Shown: one piece after another, positions 20,159 to 28,529 of the stretch
Position numbering within the stretch: the first letter of the stretch is position 1
Layout of the letters: every line of letters begins with the position of its first letter
Source of the DNA: Cognatiyoonia sediminum
GTDB taxonomy: Bacteria; Pseudomonadota; Alphaproteobacteria; Rhodobacterales; Rhodobacteraceae
Reading direction: 5' to 3'
NCBI RefSeq assembly: GCF_900129845.1
Contig: NZ_FQXB01000001.1
Location: forward strand, 806,001-870,000
Length of the DNA: 64,000 bases
Notes under the pieces: model-generated
What the model was told of the DNA's origin: nothing
Databases searched by the model: none
Seen by the model: only the letters and a program-made list of their open reading frames with translations
Position numbers and translations under genes: made by a program

Positions 20159-20894
20159 GAGCGCTGAAGTCGTCCCGATCCGCCCGTCGATCCGCTTAGA
20201 CACGGACGCGCTGACATTGACGGACATTCGTTTGTCTCATGAAGGTAGAAACCTCCTCGACGGCGTCATAGCAGAGATTTCGAGCAACGGCATCACCACG
20301 CTCATTGGACCCAACGGCGCGGGCAAATCTCTTTTGCTGCGTGTGATTATGGATTTGGTGAAACCGACCTCTGGCGTGGTTGAATTCGGCGATGGTTTTG
20401 AGCACCCCGCGCTGGTCTTTCAACGCCCGATCCTCCTGCGTCGTTCCGTCCGTGCAAACCTCAATCACGCATTGAAACTCGCCAAGGTGCCAAAGGCTGA
20501 CCGTTCGGGCCGTTTGGCAGAACTTTTGGTCGCTGCGGACCTGACGCGCCTTGCTGAGAACCCAGCGCGCGCGCTGTCTGGTGGCGAACAGCAACGGCTC
20601 TCGATTGTACGGGCGTTGGCGTCTAACCCATCCCTTCTGCTCTTGGATGAACCCACAGCCAGCCTTGACCCTTCAGCAACCAAAGCAATCGAGGATCTGA
20701 TCCGAAACACCTCGGCGGCTGGCGTAAAAATCATCCTTGTGACCCACAACCGCGCCCAAGCCAAACGTTTGGCAGATGACGTGCTCTTCCTCCATCAGGG
20801 AAAGATCGCGGAACACACATTGGCGGAAAAATTCTTTCAAGCGCCGCAATCGGACGCGGCAAAGGGCTATCTCGCGGGTGATCTGCTCTTATGA
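20151..20894 (+). CDS. tupC: Tungstate-type ABC transporter ATP-binding protein
   Basis: 247 residues. Walker A GPNGAGKS, the signature LSGGEQQRLSIVRALA, Walker B LLLLDEPT and the H-loop VTHN are all present in order. The frame opens 15 codons earlier, but the ATG at 20151 overlaps the end of tupB and begins a typical N-terminus. It shares an ATGA with tupA. Confidence 0.88.
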   Translation: MSESAEVVPIRPSIRLDTDALTLTDIRLSHEGRNLLDGVIAEISSNGITTLIGPNGAGKSLLLRVIMDLVKPTSGVVEFGDGFEHPALVFQRPILLRRSVRANLNHALKLAKVPKADRSGRLAELLVAADLTRLAENPARALSGGEQQRLSIVRALASNPSLLLLDEPTASLDPSATKAIEDLIRNTSAAGVKIILVTHNRAQAKRLADDVLFLHQGKIAEHTLAEKFFQAPQSDAAKGYLAGDLLL

Positions 20895-21676
20895 TCAGAT
20901 TTCTTCCGTTTCTCTTGGCCGCACCGGCATTCGCCGACCCGATTACGCTGCAATCGACGACATCGACGCAGAACTCAGGACTTTACGACGCCATCCTGCC
21001 TGCATTTACCGCCGAAAGCGGGATCGAGGTCCAGGTCGTCGCAGTCGGGACGGGTCAGGCGCTTCAAAATGCGCGGAACTGTGATGGCGATCTGCTGATC
21101 GTTCACGCCACCGAAGCCGAAGAGGCGTTCGTAGCAGACGGGTACGGCACAAACCGCGCTGATCTGATGTACAACGACTTTGTCATCGTCGGCCCACCCG
21201 CCGACCCAGCCGACATTCGTGGAACAGATGACGTCCAAGCCGCGCTCTCCGCAATTGCAGCGGCCGAAGCGCGCTTTATGTCTCGCGGCGATGACAGCGG
21301 CACCCATAAGGCTGAACTGCGCCTATGGGCCCCAACAGATATCGATCCTGCGGAGTTTAGCGGTACATGGTATCTCGAAACCGGCGCGGGCATGGGGGCA
21401 ACGCTTAACACGGCGCGCGGCTTGAACGCTTATGTAATGACCGACCGCGCCACTTGGCTGCGGTTTGGGAACAAGGGTGATTTTGAGTTACTGCTCGAAG
21501 GCGATCCTGATCTGTTCAACCAATATGGCGTTGTGCAAATTTCACCGGATCATTGCCCACGTGCTAACCTGACTGATGCAGCGACCTTGCGCAATTGGCT
21601 TCTGAACGATGGGCAAGAAGCGATTGCGGCTTATGAGGTTGAAGGCGAACAGTTGTTCTTCCCGAACGCAGACTAG
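20891..21676 (+). CDS. tupA: Tungstate-binding periplasmic protein
   Basis: 261 residues with a short signal peptide (cleavage near APAFA-DP, residue 15-16). The mature N-terminus has [12 protein letters not shown], matching the TTTS-type oxyanion-binding loop of Tup[19 protein letters not shown] supplies the second binding loop. This family binds tungstate with high affinity; molybdate is less likely because the ModA signatures are missing. The order B-C-A with the binding protein last is less usual than A-B-C. Its stop interlocks with rlmE. Confidence 0.88.
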   Translation: MIRFLPFLLAAPAFADPITLQSTTSTQNSGLYDAILPAFTAESGIEVQVVAVGTGQALQNARNCDGDLLIVHATEAEEAFVADGYGTNRADLMYNDFVIVGPPADPADIRGTDDVQAALSAIAAAEARFMSRGDDSGTHKAELRLWAPTDIDPAEFSGTWYLETGAGMGATLNTARGLNAYVMTDRATWLRFGNKGDFELLLEGDPDLFNQYGVVQISPDHCPRANLTDAATLRNWLLNDGQEAIAAYEVEGEQLFFPNAD

Positions 21677-22389
21677 CCCCGGAACCCAGTTGCTACGACA
21701 AATTTCTCAGAACTGTCTGAACGTGAAGACGGCGGTTTAACGTTTGCAACCTTTTCGAACTTCTCTTTCAGGAGTTTTTGAAGATCGCCCTCGGCGCCAC
21801 CAGCGAGAACCTTAGCCACAAACGTGCCGCCCTGCTCTAAGACGTCAAATGCAAAATAAGCCGCCGTTTCGCAAAGCGCGATGATCCGCAAGTGATCCGT
21901 CTGCTTATGTCCAGAGGACGCAGCCGCCATGTCTGACATCACCACATCTGCTTTGCCGCCTAGCCATTCCTTTACCTTCTCGTCGGCATCATCATCCATG
22001 AAATCCAACTGGTGAAGTTCTGCACCCGCAATTGGTTCGACTTCCTGCAAATCAATGCCCAGAACACGCCCCTGCGCCTTGCTTGTCCGTGTCCCCAAAG
22101 CATTGACGCGTTTGACTGCGACCTGACACCAACCGCCCGGTGCGCATCCCAAATCAACTACTCGTGCACCCGGCACAAGAAAGCGGAACTTCTCGTCCAG
22201 TTCCAAAATTTTGAAAGCAGCCCGACCGCGATAGCCCTCTTTCTGAGCCCGTTTCACATATGGATCATTCAACTGCCGTTGCAGCCAAAGCGTCGAACTC
22301 ATCTTACGGCCGCGTGCCGACTTGACCTTCACGGTCAAATCCCGCTGTCCGCGTCCGCTTGTGTTCTTTTTTCCGGGTTTCTTGACCAT
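21673..22389 (-). CDS. rlmE: 23S rRNA 2'-O-ribose methyltransferase RlmE (FtsJ)
   Basis: 238 residues. It methylates U2552 of 23S rRNA late in 50S assembly. The SAM-binding [15 protein letters not shown] motif is clear. The catalytic Lys-Asp-Lys-Glu tetrad is consistent with the lysine in [14 protein letters not shown] in VMSDMAA, K in FVAKVLAGG and E in [12 protein letters not shown]. The basic N-terminus ([16 protein letters not shown]) favours the ATG at 22389 over the one at 22407. It follows the ppx gene by 38 nt on the same strand. Confidence 0.93.
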   Translation of the reverse strand: MVKKPGKKNTSGRGQRDLTVKVKSARGRKMSSTLWLQRQLNDPYVKRAQKEGYRGRAAFKILELDEKFRFLVPGARVVDLGCAPGGWCQVAVKRVNALGTRTSKAQGRVLGIDLQEVEPIAGAELHQLDFMDDDADEKVKEWLGGKADVVMSDMAAASSGHKQTDHLRIIALCETAAYFAFDVLEQGGTFVAKVLAGGAEGDLQKLLKEKFEKVANVKPPSSRSDSSEKFVVATGFRG

Positions 22390-22427
22390 ATCGCCATCAG
22401 CCTTCATCAGAGATCAGGCATGTGCCA

Positions 22428-23540
22428 TCAAAACGGCGCATCTTCAAGCGCACCATCGGCGGACATCTGTGCGTATAGTAGCCCCTCCCGCAGACCGCGA
22501 TCCGCGACGGACAGCCGATCTGTCGGCCAAAGCCGCATCAGAGCCTGCAAGATGGCCGAACCCGACATGATCAGCGCCTGCCGGTCTTTCCCGATGCGCG
22601 GGTCGGCACGGCGGCCCTCTGGTCCCAAAGACAGATAACCATGAATAACCGCGTCAATTTGATCGGACGTCATGCGCAATCCATCAACTTTTGTTCGGTC
22701 ATACCGCTTAAGGCCAAGGTGCGAGGCCGCAACCGTTGTAACCGTCCCGCTGGTTCCGACAATCTGGAAATTCTCTTTCGCCTGTTCGGCGGCGTAGGGA
22801 GAAAAATCAGCCAAGTTTTCCTCAAAGAACCAACTCATCAAAGCGAACCGTGCTGCATCGTCCTCAACATCAGCGAATTGGTCGCGCAAGGTCGCGACAC
22901 CCAAAGGGACAGATATCCAATCCACCACCTTGGCGGCGGCAAATGGCCCTGGGTCAGACTTAAACCCTGCATGAAGCCGCATAATCGACCGAGGCCGCTC
23001 GCGTGGCGGCACTTTTGTCAGATCGACCCAGACCAATTCGGTCGATCCGCCACCAATGTCGACCACCAAAAGCTGTTCGGTCTTGGTGCTCACCAACGGT
23101 GCACAGGACACCACGGCCAAACGCGCCTCTTCCTCGGGCTTGATGATTTCGAGGTTCAAACCGGTTTCTTTGTTCACTTGCTTTACAAAAGCAACGCCAT
23201 TGCGGGCACGGCGACAGGCCTCGGTCGCGACCAAGCGCATCCGCTGCACACCGTGCCGTTCGAGCTTATGCTTACAAATACGCATCGCGCTGATCGTCCG
23301 GTTCATGGACGAACGCGACAATCGACCACTTCCTTCCAGGCCCTGCCCAAGTTGGACGGCCTTGGAAAAGCTATCGATCACATGAAACTGACTGCCCTTC
23401 GGCTGGGCAATCAGCATGCGACAACTGTTTGTCCCCAGATCCAACGCTGCATAAAGCGTCTCCGGATCGGGAGATTTTGGCGCGGGGGTCTCTACCGCTT
23501 TCGGGAACGCGACCGCACCTTTGGGACGCTTGGGCGCCAT
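22428..23540 (-). CDS. Ppx/GppA family exopolyphosphatase
   Basis: 370 residues from the chosen start. It hydrolyses inorganic polyphosphate or (p)ppGpp tails with an ASKHA-fold active site. Motifs are ALDLGTNSCRMLIA, VVDIGGGSTELVWVD and GTSGTVTTVAASHLG. GGAGGG precedes the ATG at 23540. Sequence alone does not separate Ppx from GppA, so no symbol is assigned. It probably shares a promoter with rlmE. Confidence 0.9.
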   Translation of the reverse strand: MAPKRPKGAVAFPKAVETPAPKSPDPETLYAALDLGTNSCRMLIAQPKGSQFHVIDSFSKAVQLGQGLEGSGRLSRSSMNRTISAMRICKHKLERHGVQRMRLVATEACRRARNGVAFVKQVNKETGLNLEIIKPEEEARLAVVSCAPLVSTKTEQLLVVDIGGGSTELVWVDLTKVPPRERPRSIMRLHAGFKSDPGPFAAAKVVDWISVPLGVATLRDQFADVEDDAARFALMSWFFEENLADFSPYAAEQAKENFQIVGTSGTVTTVAASHLGLKRYDRTKVDGLRMTSDQIDAVIHGYLSLGPEGRRADPRIGKDRQALIMSGSAILQALMRLWPTDRLSVADRGLREGLLYAQMSADGALEDAPF

Positions 23541-23716
23541 TTTCACGCCCTCCAATTTTCAAGTTACCTCTAACCTAGGCCGCAACAGGTGTCCTTGCAA
23601 GGCACGTGAATCTTCCTCAACCAGTTGTTGAAAATTTTGAACGTGGTCAGGTCATGCATATCTAAGGCATATCCGCTTCGTCGCGGATGTTTCGCGTGAT
23701 GTCGAAAACCGGCGTC

Positions 23717-23731
23717 TGCGATAAAATCGCA
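23717..23731. promoter_or_regulatory. 15-bp palindrome upstream of the one-carbon operon
   Basis: TGCGAT-AAA-ATCGCA is a perfect inverted repeat with 6-bp arms, 46 nt before the start of the Virulence_fact gene. It could be an operator or a small leader hairpin. It lies in the 237-nt region divergent from the ppx gene. Confidence 0.35.
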
Positions 23732-23777
23732 ATGCTAGAAATGCACAACGCGCGAAAGCGGATCGGAGAGAGAATCA

Positions 23778-24074
23778 ATGGCTGATGTCACAATCGTATA
23801 CTGGCGGGATATGCCTGCGCAGGTGATCGTCGGAAAAGGACGTCGCGGGACGAAAATGCCTTTGCCAGAGCGGTTTGAGCAAGCGATTGACCGTGCCGCG
23901 ATGAAATCCGGTGCTGCAGAAAGTGATGCCTACCTCGAAGGCTTCCGCAAAGCTGATCCATTCCCCGTTGAAGGCGCAGACGCAGAAGTCGCCGCCGCAC
24001 AGGTCGCGCGTATTGAAGAAGAATACGACACCGAGAAACTCAAGGCGTTGATCGCCAACGATGGCTGGGCGTGA
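23778..24074 (+). CDS. Virulence_fact domain protein (one-carbon operon, first gene)
   Basis: 98 residues covering the domain named Virulence_fact, recognisable by VYWRDMPAQVIVGKGR, LPERFEQAIDRAAM and DAYLEGFRKADPFPVEG. The family name is historical and no biochemical role is established. Its gene neighbours across alphaproteobacteria include methylene-THF reductase-like and methyl-THF methyltransferase-like genes, exactly as here. GGAGAGAG lies before the ATG. It is followed by the MetF-like gene and probably works in the same pathway. Confidence 0.85.
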   Translation: MADVTIVYWRDMPAQVIVGKGRRGTKMPLPERFEQAIDRAAMKSGAAESDAYLEGFRKADPFPVEGADAEVAAAQVARIEEEYDTEKLKALIANDGWA

Positions 24075-24115
24075 GCCCGCCTGACACCCCCGTCAACCGC
24101 CTGAAGGAGGCGCTA

Positions 24116-25057
24116 ATGTCCCTGCTCCCATTCAAAAAGAAACAAGCAGATGTCGAAGTAACGCTCAATCCAGAGATGGAAGCGTTTCTTAAAGACTATT
24201 CGATCGAGGTTATGCCGCGCACCGCGGAAAAGGTCGAAGACTTCACATCACTTCTTCCGGCTGGCACGCGCGTTTACATAGCCCACATTGAAGGTACACC
24301 GATTGAAGATATGGTCGCGACAGCCAAGCGCCTGTCGGCAGACGGCTACAACGTGATGCCGCACTTCCCTGCCCGTATCATCAAAGATGAGGCCACTCTC
24401 GCCGATTGGATTGCGCGCTATCAGGGCGAGGCAGGTGTCGAGCAAGCGCTCCTATTGGCAGGCGGCGTCGCTGAACCGCACGGCGACTTCCACAGCTCCA
24501 TGCAGCTTTTGGAAACCGGTCTGTTTGGCAAGGCTGGGTTCAAACACTTGCATGTCGCAGGTCACCCTGAGGGCAACAAGGACATTGACCCTGACGGATC
24601 GGACAAAAACGTCATGGATGCGCTTTTGTGGAAACAGAAATTCAACGAAACATCCGACGCTCAAATGGCGCTTGCCACACAGTTCGCTTTTGAAGCAGGT
24701 CCAATCATCGAATGGGCGGACGCTATCAAAGCGGCTGGCGTTGATATTCCGATCCATATCGGTATTGCCGGTCCGGCCAAGCTGCAAACATTGATCAAAT
24801 TTGCAATCGCTTGCGGCGTTGGCCCTTCGCTGAAGGTGCTGCAAAAGCGCGCGATGGACGTTACCAAACTACTCCTGCCTTATGAGCCGACCGAGGTTCT
24901 GACAGAACTTGCCGCCCATAAAGCTGCGAACCCTGACTTTAACATCACCAATGTCCACTTCTTCCCGCTCGGCGGGATCAAGACCAATGCAAACTGGGCA
25001 ATTGCCCATGGCGGTGCGTCCACCGCTCCTGCCAACCCAACGAAAGAAGCCGTATGA
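24116..25057 (+). CDS. Methylenetetrahydrofolate reductase-like protein
   Basis: 313 residues in a MetF-like TIM barrel. Supporting segments are YNVMPHFPARIIKDEATL, LHVAGHPEGNKDIDP, MALATQFAFEAGPIIEWA and VDIPIHIGIAGPAKLQTL. Classical MetF reduces methylene-THF; in a demethylation operon the likely direction is oxidation of methyl-THF, which is an inference. A GTG at 24071 overlaps the previous stop, but GGAGG lies 6 nt before the ATG at 24116 and this start is preferred. It overlaps the next gene in an ATGA, indicating coupled translation. Confidence 0.85.
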   Translation: MSLLPFKKKQADVEVTLNPEMEAFLKDYSIEVMPRTAEKVEDFTSLLPAGTRVYIAHIEGTPIEDMVATAKRLSADGYNVMPHFPARIIKDEATLADWIARYQGEAGVEQALLLAGGVAEPHGDFHSSMQLLETGLFGKAGFKHLHVAGHPEGNKDIDPDGSDKNVMDALLWKQKFNETSDAQMALATQFAFEAGPIIEWADAIKAAGVDIPIHIGIAGPAKLQTLIKFAIACGVGPSLKVLQKRAMDVTKLLLPYEPTEVLTELAAHKAANPDFNITNVHFFPLGGIKTNANWAIAHGGASTAPANPTKEAV

Positions 25058-26124
25058 CACGCACTATTGTCGAATCCAAAACCAAGACCGCTGTCATCGG
25101 TTTTGACCAGCCGTTCACAGTGATCGGTGAACGGATCAACCCAACCGGCCGCAAAGTTTTGAACGAAGAGTTGGAGCGTGGCGATTTCAGCCGCGTGGAG
25201 GCCGACGCTTTGGCACAGGTTGCTGCCGGTGCGACTATCCTCGATATCAATTCTGGTGCGGTATTCTCCAACAAAATGGCAGAAGACCCGCGCTATGCGG
25301 ACAACAACTTTGTTGAACCGACACTGATGAGGGAACTCGTCGAAAAGGTTCAGGCCGTCACAGATTGCCCGCTGTGCATCGACAGCTCCGTTCCTGGCGC
25401 TTTGGAAAACGGCCTCGCTGCTGCTGAGGGCCGTCCACTTTTGAACTCCGTCACCGGTGAAGAAGAGCGCCTTGAGATGGTTCTGCCTCTCGTCGCGAAA
25501 TACAATGTCCCAGTAGTTGCGATCTCCAACGACGACACCGGTATCAGCGAAGACCCAGACGTCCGCTTTGCCGTTGCAAAGAAGATCGTTGAGCGCGCTG
25601 CAGACTTTGGCATTCCAGCCCATGACATCGTCGTCGACCCGCTGGTTATGCCAATCGGTGCCATGGGAACCGCTGGCTTACAAGTCTTCACTCTGGTCCG
25701 CCGACTGCGCGAGGAATTGGGTGTAAACACCACATGCGGAGCGTCTAACATCTCCTTCGGTCTTCCAAACCGTCATGGAATCAACAACGCCTTCCTTCCT
25801 ATGGCCATGACTGCGGGCATGACGTCTGCGATCATGAACCCTGTGGCGCTTCCAATCGGCCCAAAGAAACTTGCCGAGAAGAAAGCCGAGGTTGAGGCTG
25901 CTGGTGTCATTCTGCCGGAAGGCATGGACGATGAGGCCTTTGTTCAGCTCTTCGGCATGGGATCAACAAAACCAAAGGCAGGCAAAGAAATGGAAGCGAT
26001 CCGTGCGGCCAACTTCCTAACCAACAACGACGAAGGCGGCGGTGAGTGGATCAAATTCAACCGCGCACCTGCGAAACCTGGCGAAGGTCGCGAACGCGGC
26101 GGCCGTCGTCGCCGCCGCGGTTAA
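25054..26124 (+). CDS. Pterin-binding methyl-THF:corrinoid methyltransferase-like protein with polyarginine tail
   Basis: 356 residues with a dihydropteroate-synthase-like TIM barrel: VIGERINPTGRKVLN near the N-terminus, GATILDINSGA, DCPLCIDSS, LNSVTGEEERLEM and SNDDTGISEDP. No other folate-synthesis gene is near, and the MetF-like neighbour points to methyl transfer between a corrinoid protein and THF rather than folate synthesis. The protein ends in GRERGGRRRRRG (residues 345-356), a basic tail absent from the enzyme core. The RamA-like protein at 43373-45418 ends the same way. A terminator follows 21 nt after the stop. Confidence 0.85.
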   Translation: MTRTIVESKTKTAVIGFDQPFTVIGERINPTGRKVLNEELERGDFSRVEADALAQVAAGATILDINSGAVFSNKMAEDPRYADNNFVEPTLMRELVEKVQAVTDCPLCIDSSVPGALENGLAAAEGRPLLNSVTGEEERLEMVLPLVAKYNVPVVAISNDDTGISEDPDVRFAVAKKIVERAADFGIPAHDIVVDPLVMPIGAMGTAGLQVFTLVRRLREELGVNTTCGASNISFGLPNRHGINNAFLPMAMTAGMTSAIMNPVALPIGPKKLAEKKAEVEAAGVILPEGMDDEAFVQLFGMGSTKPKAGKEMEAIRAANFLTNNDEGGGEWIKFNRAPAKPGEGRERGGRRRRRG

Positions 26125-26132
26125 ACAAATCA

Positions 26133-26567
26133 CTACGTCTGTGCAGGGTCCGCTTCGGCGGGCCCTTTTCTTTGCAAAGGCATGACCATCATCAGAAGAA
26201 AACTCAGGTTCAACAACACATTAAGTGGTGAACCCGCTACAACCGAAAATGTGGAATCTGTCACAAACCAACCGATTGCGGCATAAAGTACAACTTTTCG
26301 ACCTTCCTTTGGGGCGACGGGCAGAACCTCGGTGGCGACAGTCCATACCATAGCCCCCAAACCGACCGTTAGGCCACCGCTGATCGCAATCATGAGGCGG
26401 CCGGTCGGATCCAAAGTCTCAGGCGCGCTATTGAATGGCCAATGCGCAATGTCGAAGAAAAACGATATCCAACTATAGACCCATGGTAATGCGGCTAGCG
26501 CAAATAACACTCCGAATATCATGATAATCTCAGCATTGATCCGAAGCACTTTTTGTTCTCGTGTCAT
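26133..26567 (-). CDS. Four-helix membrane protein, unknown
   Basis: 144 residues with four hydrophobic helices (about 10-38, 58-84, 92-112 and 115-135). AAGGAG lies 9 nt before the ATG at 26567, so the 20 upstream in-frame codons were excluded. No family is recognised. It is divergent from an XRE-type regulator across 110 nt that contain a perfect palindrome, so it is probably the regulator's target. Its last codons overlap the terminator of the convergent methyltransferase gene. Confidence 0.7.
   Translation of the reverse strand: MTREQKVLRINAEIIMIFGVLFALAALPWVYSWISFFFDIAHWPFNSAPETLDPTGRLMIAISGGLTVGLGAMVWTVATEVLPVAPKEGRKVVLYAAIGWFVTDSTFSVVAGSPLNVLLNLSFLLMMVMPLQRKGPAEADPAQT
26146..26169 (+). 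terminator. Terminator of the one-carbon operon
   Basis: GGGTCCGC (26146-26153) pairs with GCGGGCCC (26158-26165) around a stable TTCG tetraloop and is followed by TTTTC. It lies inside the 3' end of the convergent membrane-protein gene. Confidence 0.8.
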
Positions 26568-26627
26568 AGGCTTTCTCCTTCTTGACCTATCGAGGGTTGT
26601 TTGGCCGAAACGAGAGATAGAAAACAA

Positions 26628-26642
26628 TTACCTCAGAGGTAA
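26628..26642. promoter_or_regulatory. 15-bp palindrome between the XRE regulator and the membrane protein gene
   Basis: TTACCTC-A-GAGGTAA is a perfect inverted repeat with 7-bp arms, 35 nt before the regulator start and 60 nt from the divergent gene. The position suits an operator for both promoters. Confidence 0.5.
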
Positions 26643-26677
26643 CTGACACGCTGAACATTCAGAATTAGGATTCCCTC

Positions 26678-27430
26678 ATGCAAAACTTCCCTGACATCCT
26701 TCGTCATTGGCGAAAGCAGCGGCGCTATAGCCAATTGGACCTCGCGCTTGAAGCCAACATCAGTTCCCGCCATCTGTCATTCTTGGAAACTGGACGCTCG
26801 AAACCCAGTCGCGAAATGGTCCAACAGTTGAGCGATGCCTTGTCGGTTCCGTTGGACGCACGGAACCGAATGCTGACCTCAGCGGGCTATGCCCCGAAAT
26901 ACCCAAAACGCGAATGGGACGATGCAGAAATGCTGCCCATTCGGAAGGCTATTGACTGGACCCTAAACCAACATGCTCCCTACCCCGGACTTGCGCTTGA
27001 TCGATTGTGGGTCATTCGGCGGATGAACGAACCCGCAAAGCGCATGTTCGGAACCTTTGGTGTCACCGAGGGATCGAGCATGTTGGATTTGATCCAAGAC
27101 CCCACTCTTCAGGACCTCATTGAAAATTGGCCTGAAGTTGCCCATCACAGTGCGTTGCGACTGCGAAGTGAAAGCGCCGCTCAGGGCGGCATTCCAGAAC
27201 TTGATGCAGCAGCCGACATATTATCATCAGACGCCACACCCTCGGAGCCAAATCTTCCTGCAATACCGACGGTCTTCAAATTAGGAGAACAGACACTGTC
27301 GCTCTTCGGTACCATCGCTCAATTTGGAACAACCGCCGATGAAGCCATCGAAGACCTAAAGATCGAGTTGTTTTTCCCCGCGGACGATGCCGCGGAGGAC
27401 TTGCTCAAGCAGTTGGCGGTTGTGCACTAG
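26678..27430 (+). CDS. XRE-family regulator with MmyB-like ligand-binding domain
   Basis: 250 residues. The N-terminal HTH (about 5-60) has LRHWRKQRRYSQLDLALE followed by SSRHLSFLETGRSKPS, the standard start of the MmyB/MltR-like regulators. The remainder (about 100-245) matches their PAS-like ligand domain, with LDRLWVIRRMNEPAKRMF and the C-terminal IAQFGTTADEAIEDLKIELFFP. The ligand is unknown. Its likely target is the divergent four-helix membrane protein gene. The stop interlocks with aglK. Confidence 0.88.
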   Translation: MQNFPDILRHWRKQRRYSQLDLALEANISSRHLSFLETGRSKPSREMVQQLSDALSVPLDARNRMLTSAGYAPKYPKREWDDAEMLPIRKAIDWTLNQHAPYPGLALDRLWVIRRMNEPAKRMFGTFGVTEGSSMLDLIQDPTLQDLIENWPEVAHHSALRLRSESAAQGGIPELDAAADILSSDATPSEPNLPAIPTVFKLGEQTLSLFGTIAQFGTTADEAIEDLKIELFFPADDAAEDLLKQLAVVH

Positions 27431-28515
27431 CGATAATAGAGAGAAGTGCCGTTGTGGAAAACTTGCACCTTTTCCGGGGCGACGGTCAGCCGGACAGTCT
27501 TGCCCCGTAGGTCGCCATGAATTCCGGGGAGTTTACCAATCACCGGATCTGCGTCACCATCCTTTTCAAAGTAGAGCAACGTCACTTCGCCCAAGGCTTC
27601 AATGATGTCGACTTTGCCTTCGAAAACGAAGTCACCGTCCGTCTCGACCATATCTTCAGGACGTGCGCCAACGTTCACTTTCAATCCTTTATCAGCTTCC
27701 TGTGTCGGCACAGCAGAAACCGCCATACCACCGCCAGCCAACTTGATCGTTGTTTGCTCACCGGTTTCAACGATTTCGCCTGGCAGAAGGTTCATGGAGG
27801 GTGACCCGATGAATTGGGCAACGAATTCATTCTTTGGCCGTTCATAAAGTTCCAAAGGTGACCCCACCTGCGCGATCCCCTTGTTCGCCAAAACCACGAT
27901 CCTTGAGGCCAATGTCATCGCCTCGACCTGATCGTGCGTCACGTAGATCATCGTGCTTTCGGGCATCGACTCTTTCAGCTGCGCGATCTCAATCCGAGTT
28001 GCCACACGAAGGGCTGCGTCCAAGTTTGAAAGTGGTTCGTCAAAAAGGTAAACCTTGGGGTCACGCACAATCGAACGACCGATAGCCACACGTTGCCGCT
28101 GACCGCCCGAAAGCGCTTTTGGCAAACGGTCGAGGTAATCTTCCAACTGCAGGATCTTGGCCGCTCGGCTCACCGCTTCATCGATCTCGGCCTTGGATTT
28201 CTTCGCCAATTTCAGGGCAAAGGACATGTTATCTCGCACGGTCATATGAGGATAAAGCGCGTAGGATTGGAACACCATCGCAATACCGCGCTGCGCTGGC
28301 GGAATGTCATTTACCACCTGCCCGTCGATTTCCAACGTGCCGCCAGTGATCTTCTCAAGCCCTGCAATCATCCGCAGCAAGGTCGATTTACCGCAACCAG
28401 ACGGACCAACAAAGACGATCAACTCGCCCTGTTTAATGTCCAAATTGATGTTCTTGAGAACATCAACTGTTCCGCCATAGGTCTTTGCGACATCCGTCAG
28501 CTTAAGGTCGGCCAT
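27427..28515 (-). CDS. aglK: Alpha-glucoside ABC transporter ATP-binding protein
   Basis: 362 residues of the MalK/UgpC type. Walker A GPSGCGKS, the signature LSGGQRQRVAIGRSIVRDP, Walker B VYLFDEPLSNLD and H-loop VTHDQ are present, and a C-terminal OB-fold regulatory domain runs from about residue 235. GGGAGGGG precedes the ATG at 28515; the 38 in-frame codons upstream overlap aglA and were excluded. Last gene of the aglEFGAK operon, an order known from Sinorhizobium meliloti. Confidence 0.95.
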   Translation of the reverse strand: MADLKLTDVAKTYGGTVDVLKNINLDIKQGELIVFVGPSGCGKSTLLRMIAGLEKITGGTLEIDGQVVNDIPPAQRGIAMVFQSYALYPHMTVRDNMSFALKLAKKSKAEIDEAVSRAAKILQLEDYLDRLPKALSGGQRQRVAIGRSIVRDPKVYLFDEPLSNLDAALRVATRIEIAQLKESMPESTMIYVTHDQVEAMTLASRIVVLANKGIAQVGSPLELYERPKNEFVAQFIGSPSMNLLPGEIVETGEQTTIKLAGGGMAVSAVPTQEADKGLKVNVGARPEDMVETDGDFVFEGKVDIIEALGEVTLLYFEKDGDADPVIGKLPGIHGDLRGKTVRLTVAPEKVQVFHNGTSLYYR

Positions 28516-28529
28516 AGGTGTTCCCCTCC

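Noticed and set aside
22641-23573. A 310-codon plus-strand frame opposite the ppx/gppA gene
   Set aside because: It is antisense to a gene with all Ppx/GppA motifs, lacks a ribosome binding site and resembles no family.
23541-23777. A SAM or SAH riboswitch upstream of the one-carbon operon
   Set aside because: I looked for conserved cores of these riboswitches and found only short hairpins (including 23717-23731), none matching a known consensus.
25054-26124. Dihydropteroate synthase (folP) for folate synthesis
   Set aside because: The pterin-binding barrel fits, but the MetF-like and Virulence_fact neighbours and the polyarginine tail point to methyl-THF:corrinoid methyl transfer.
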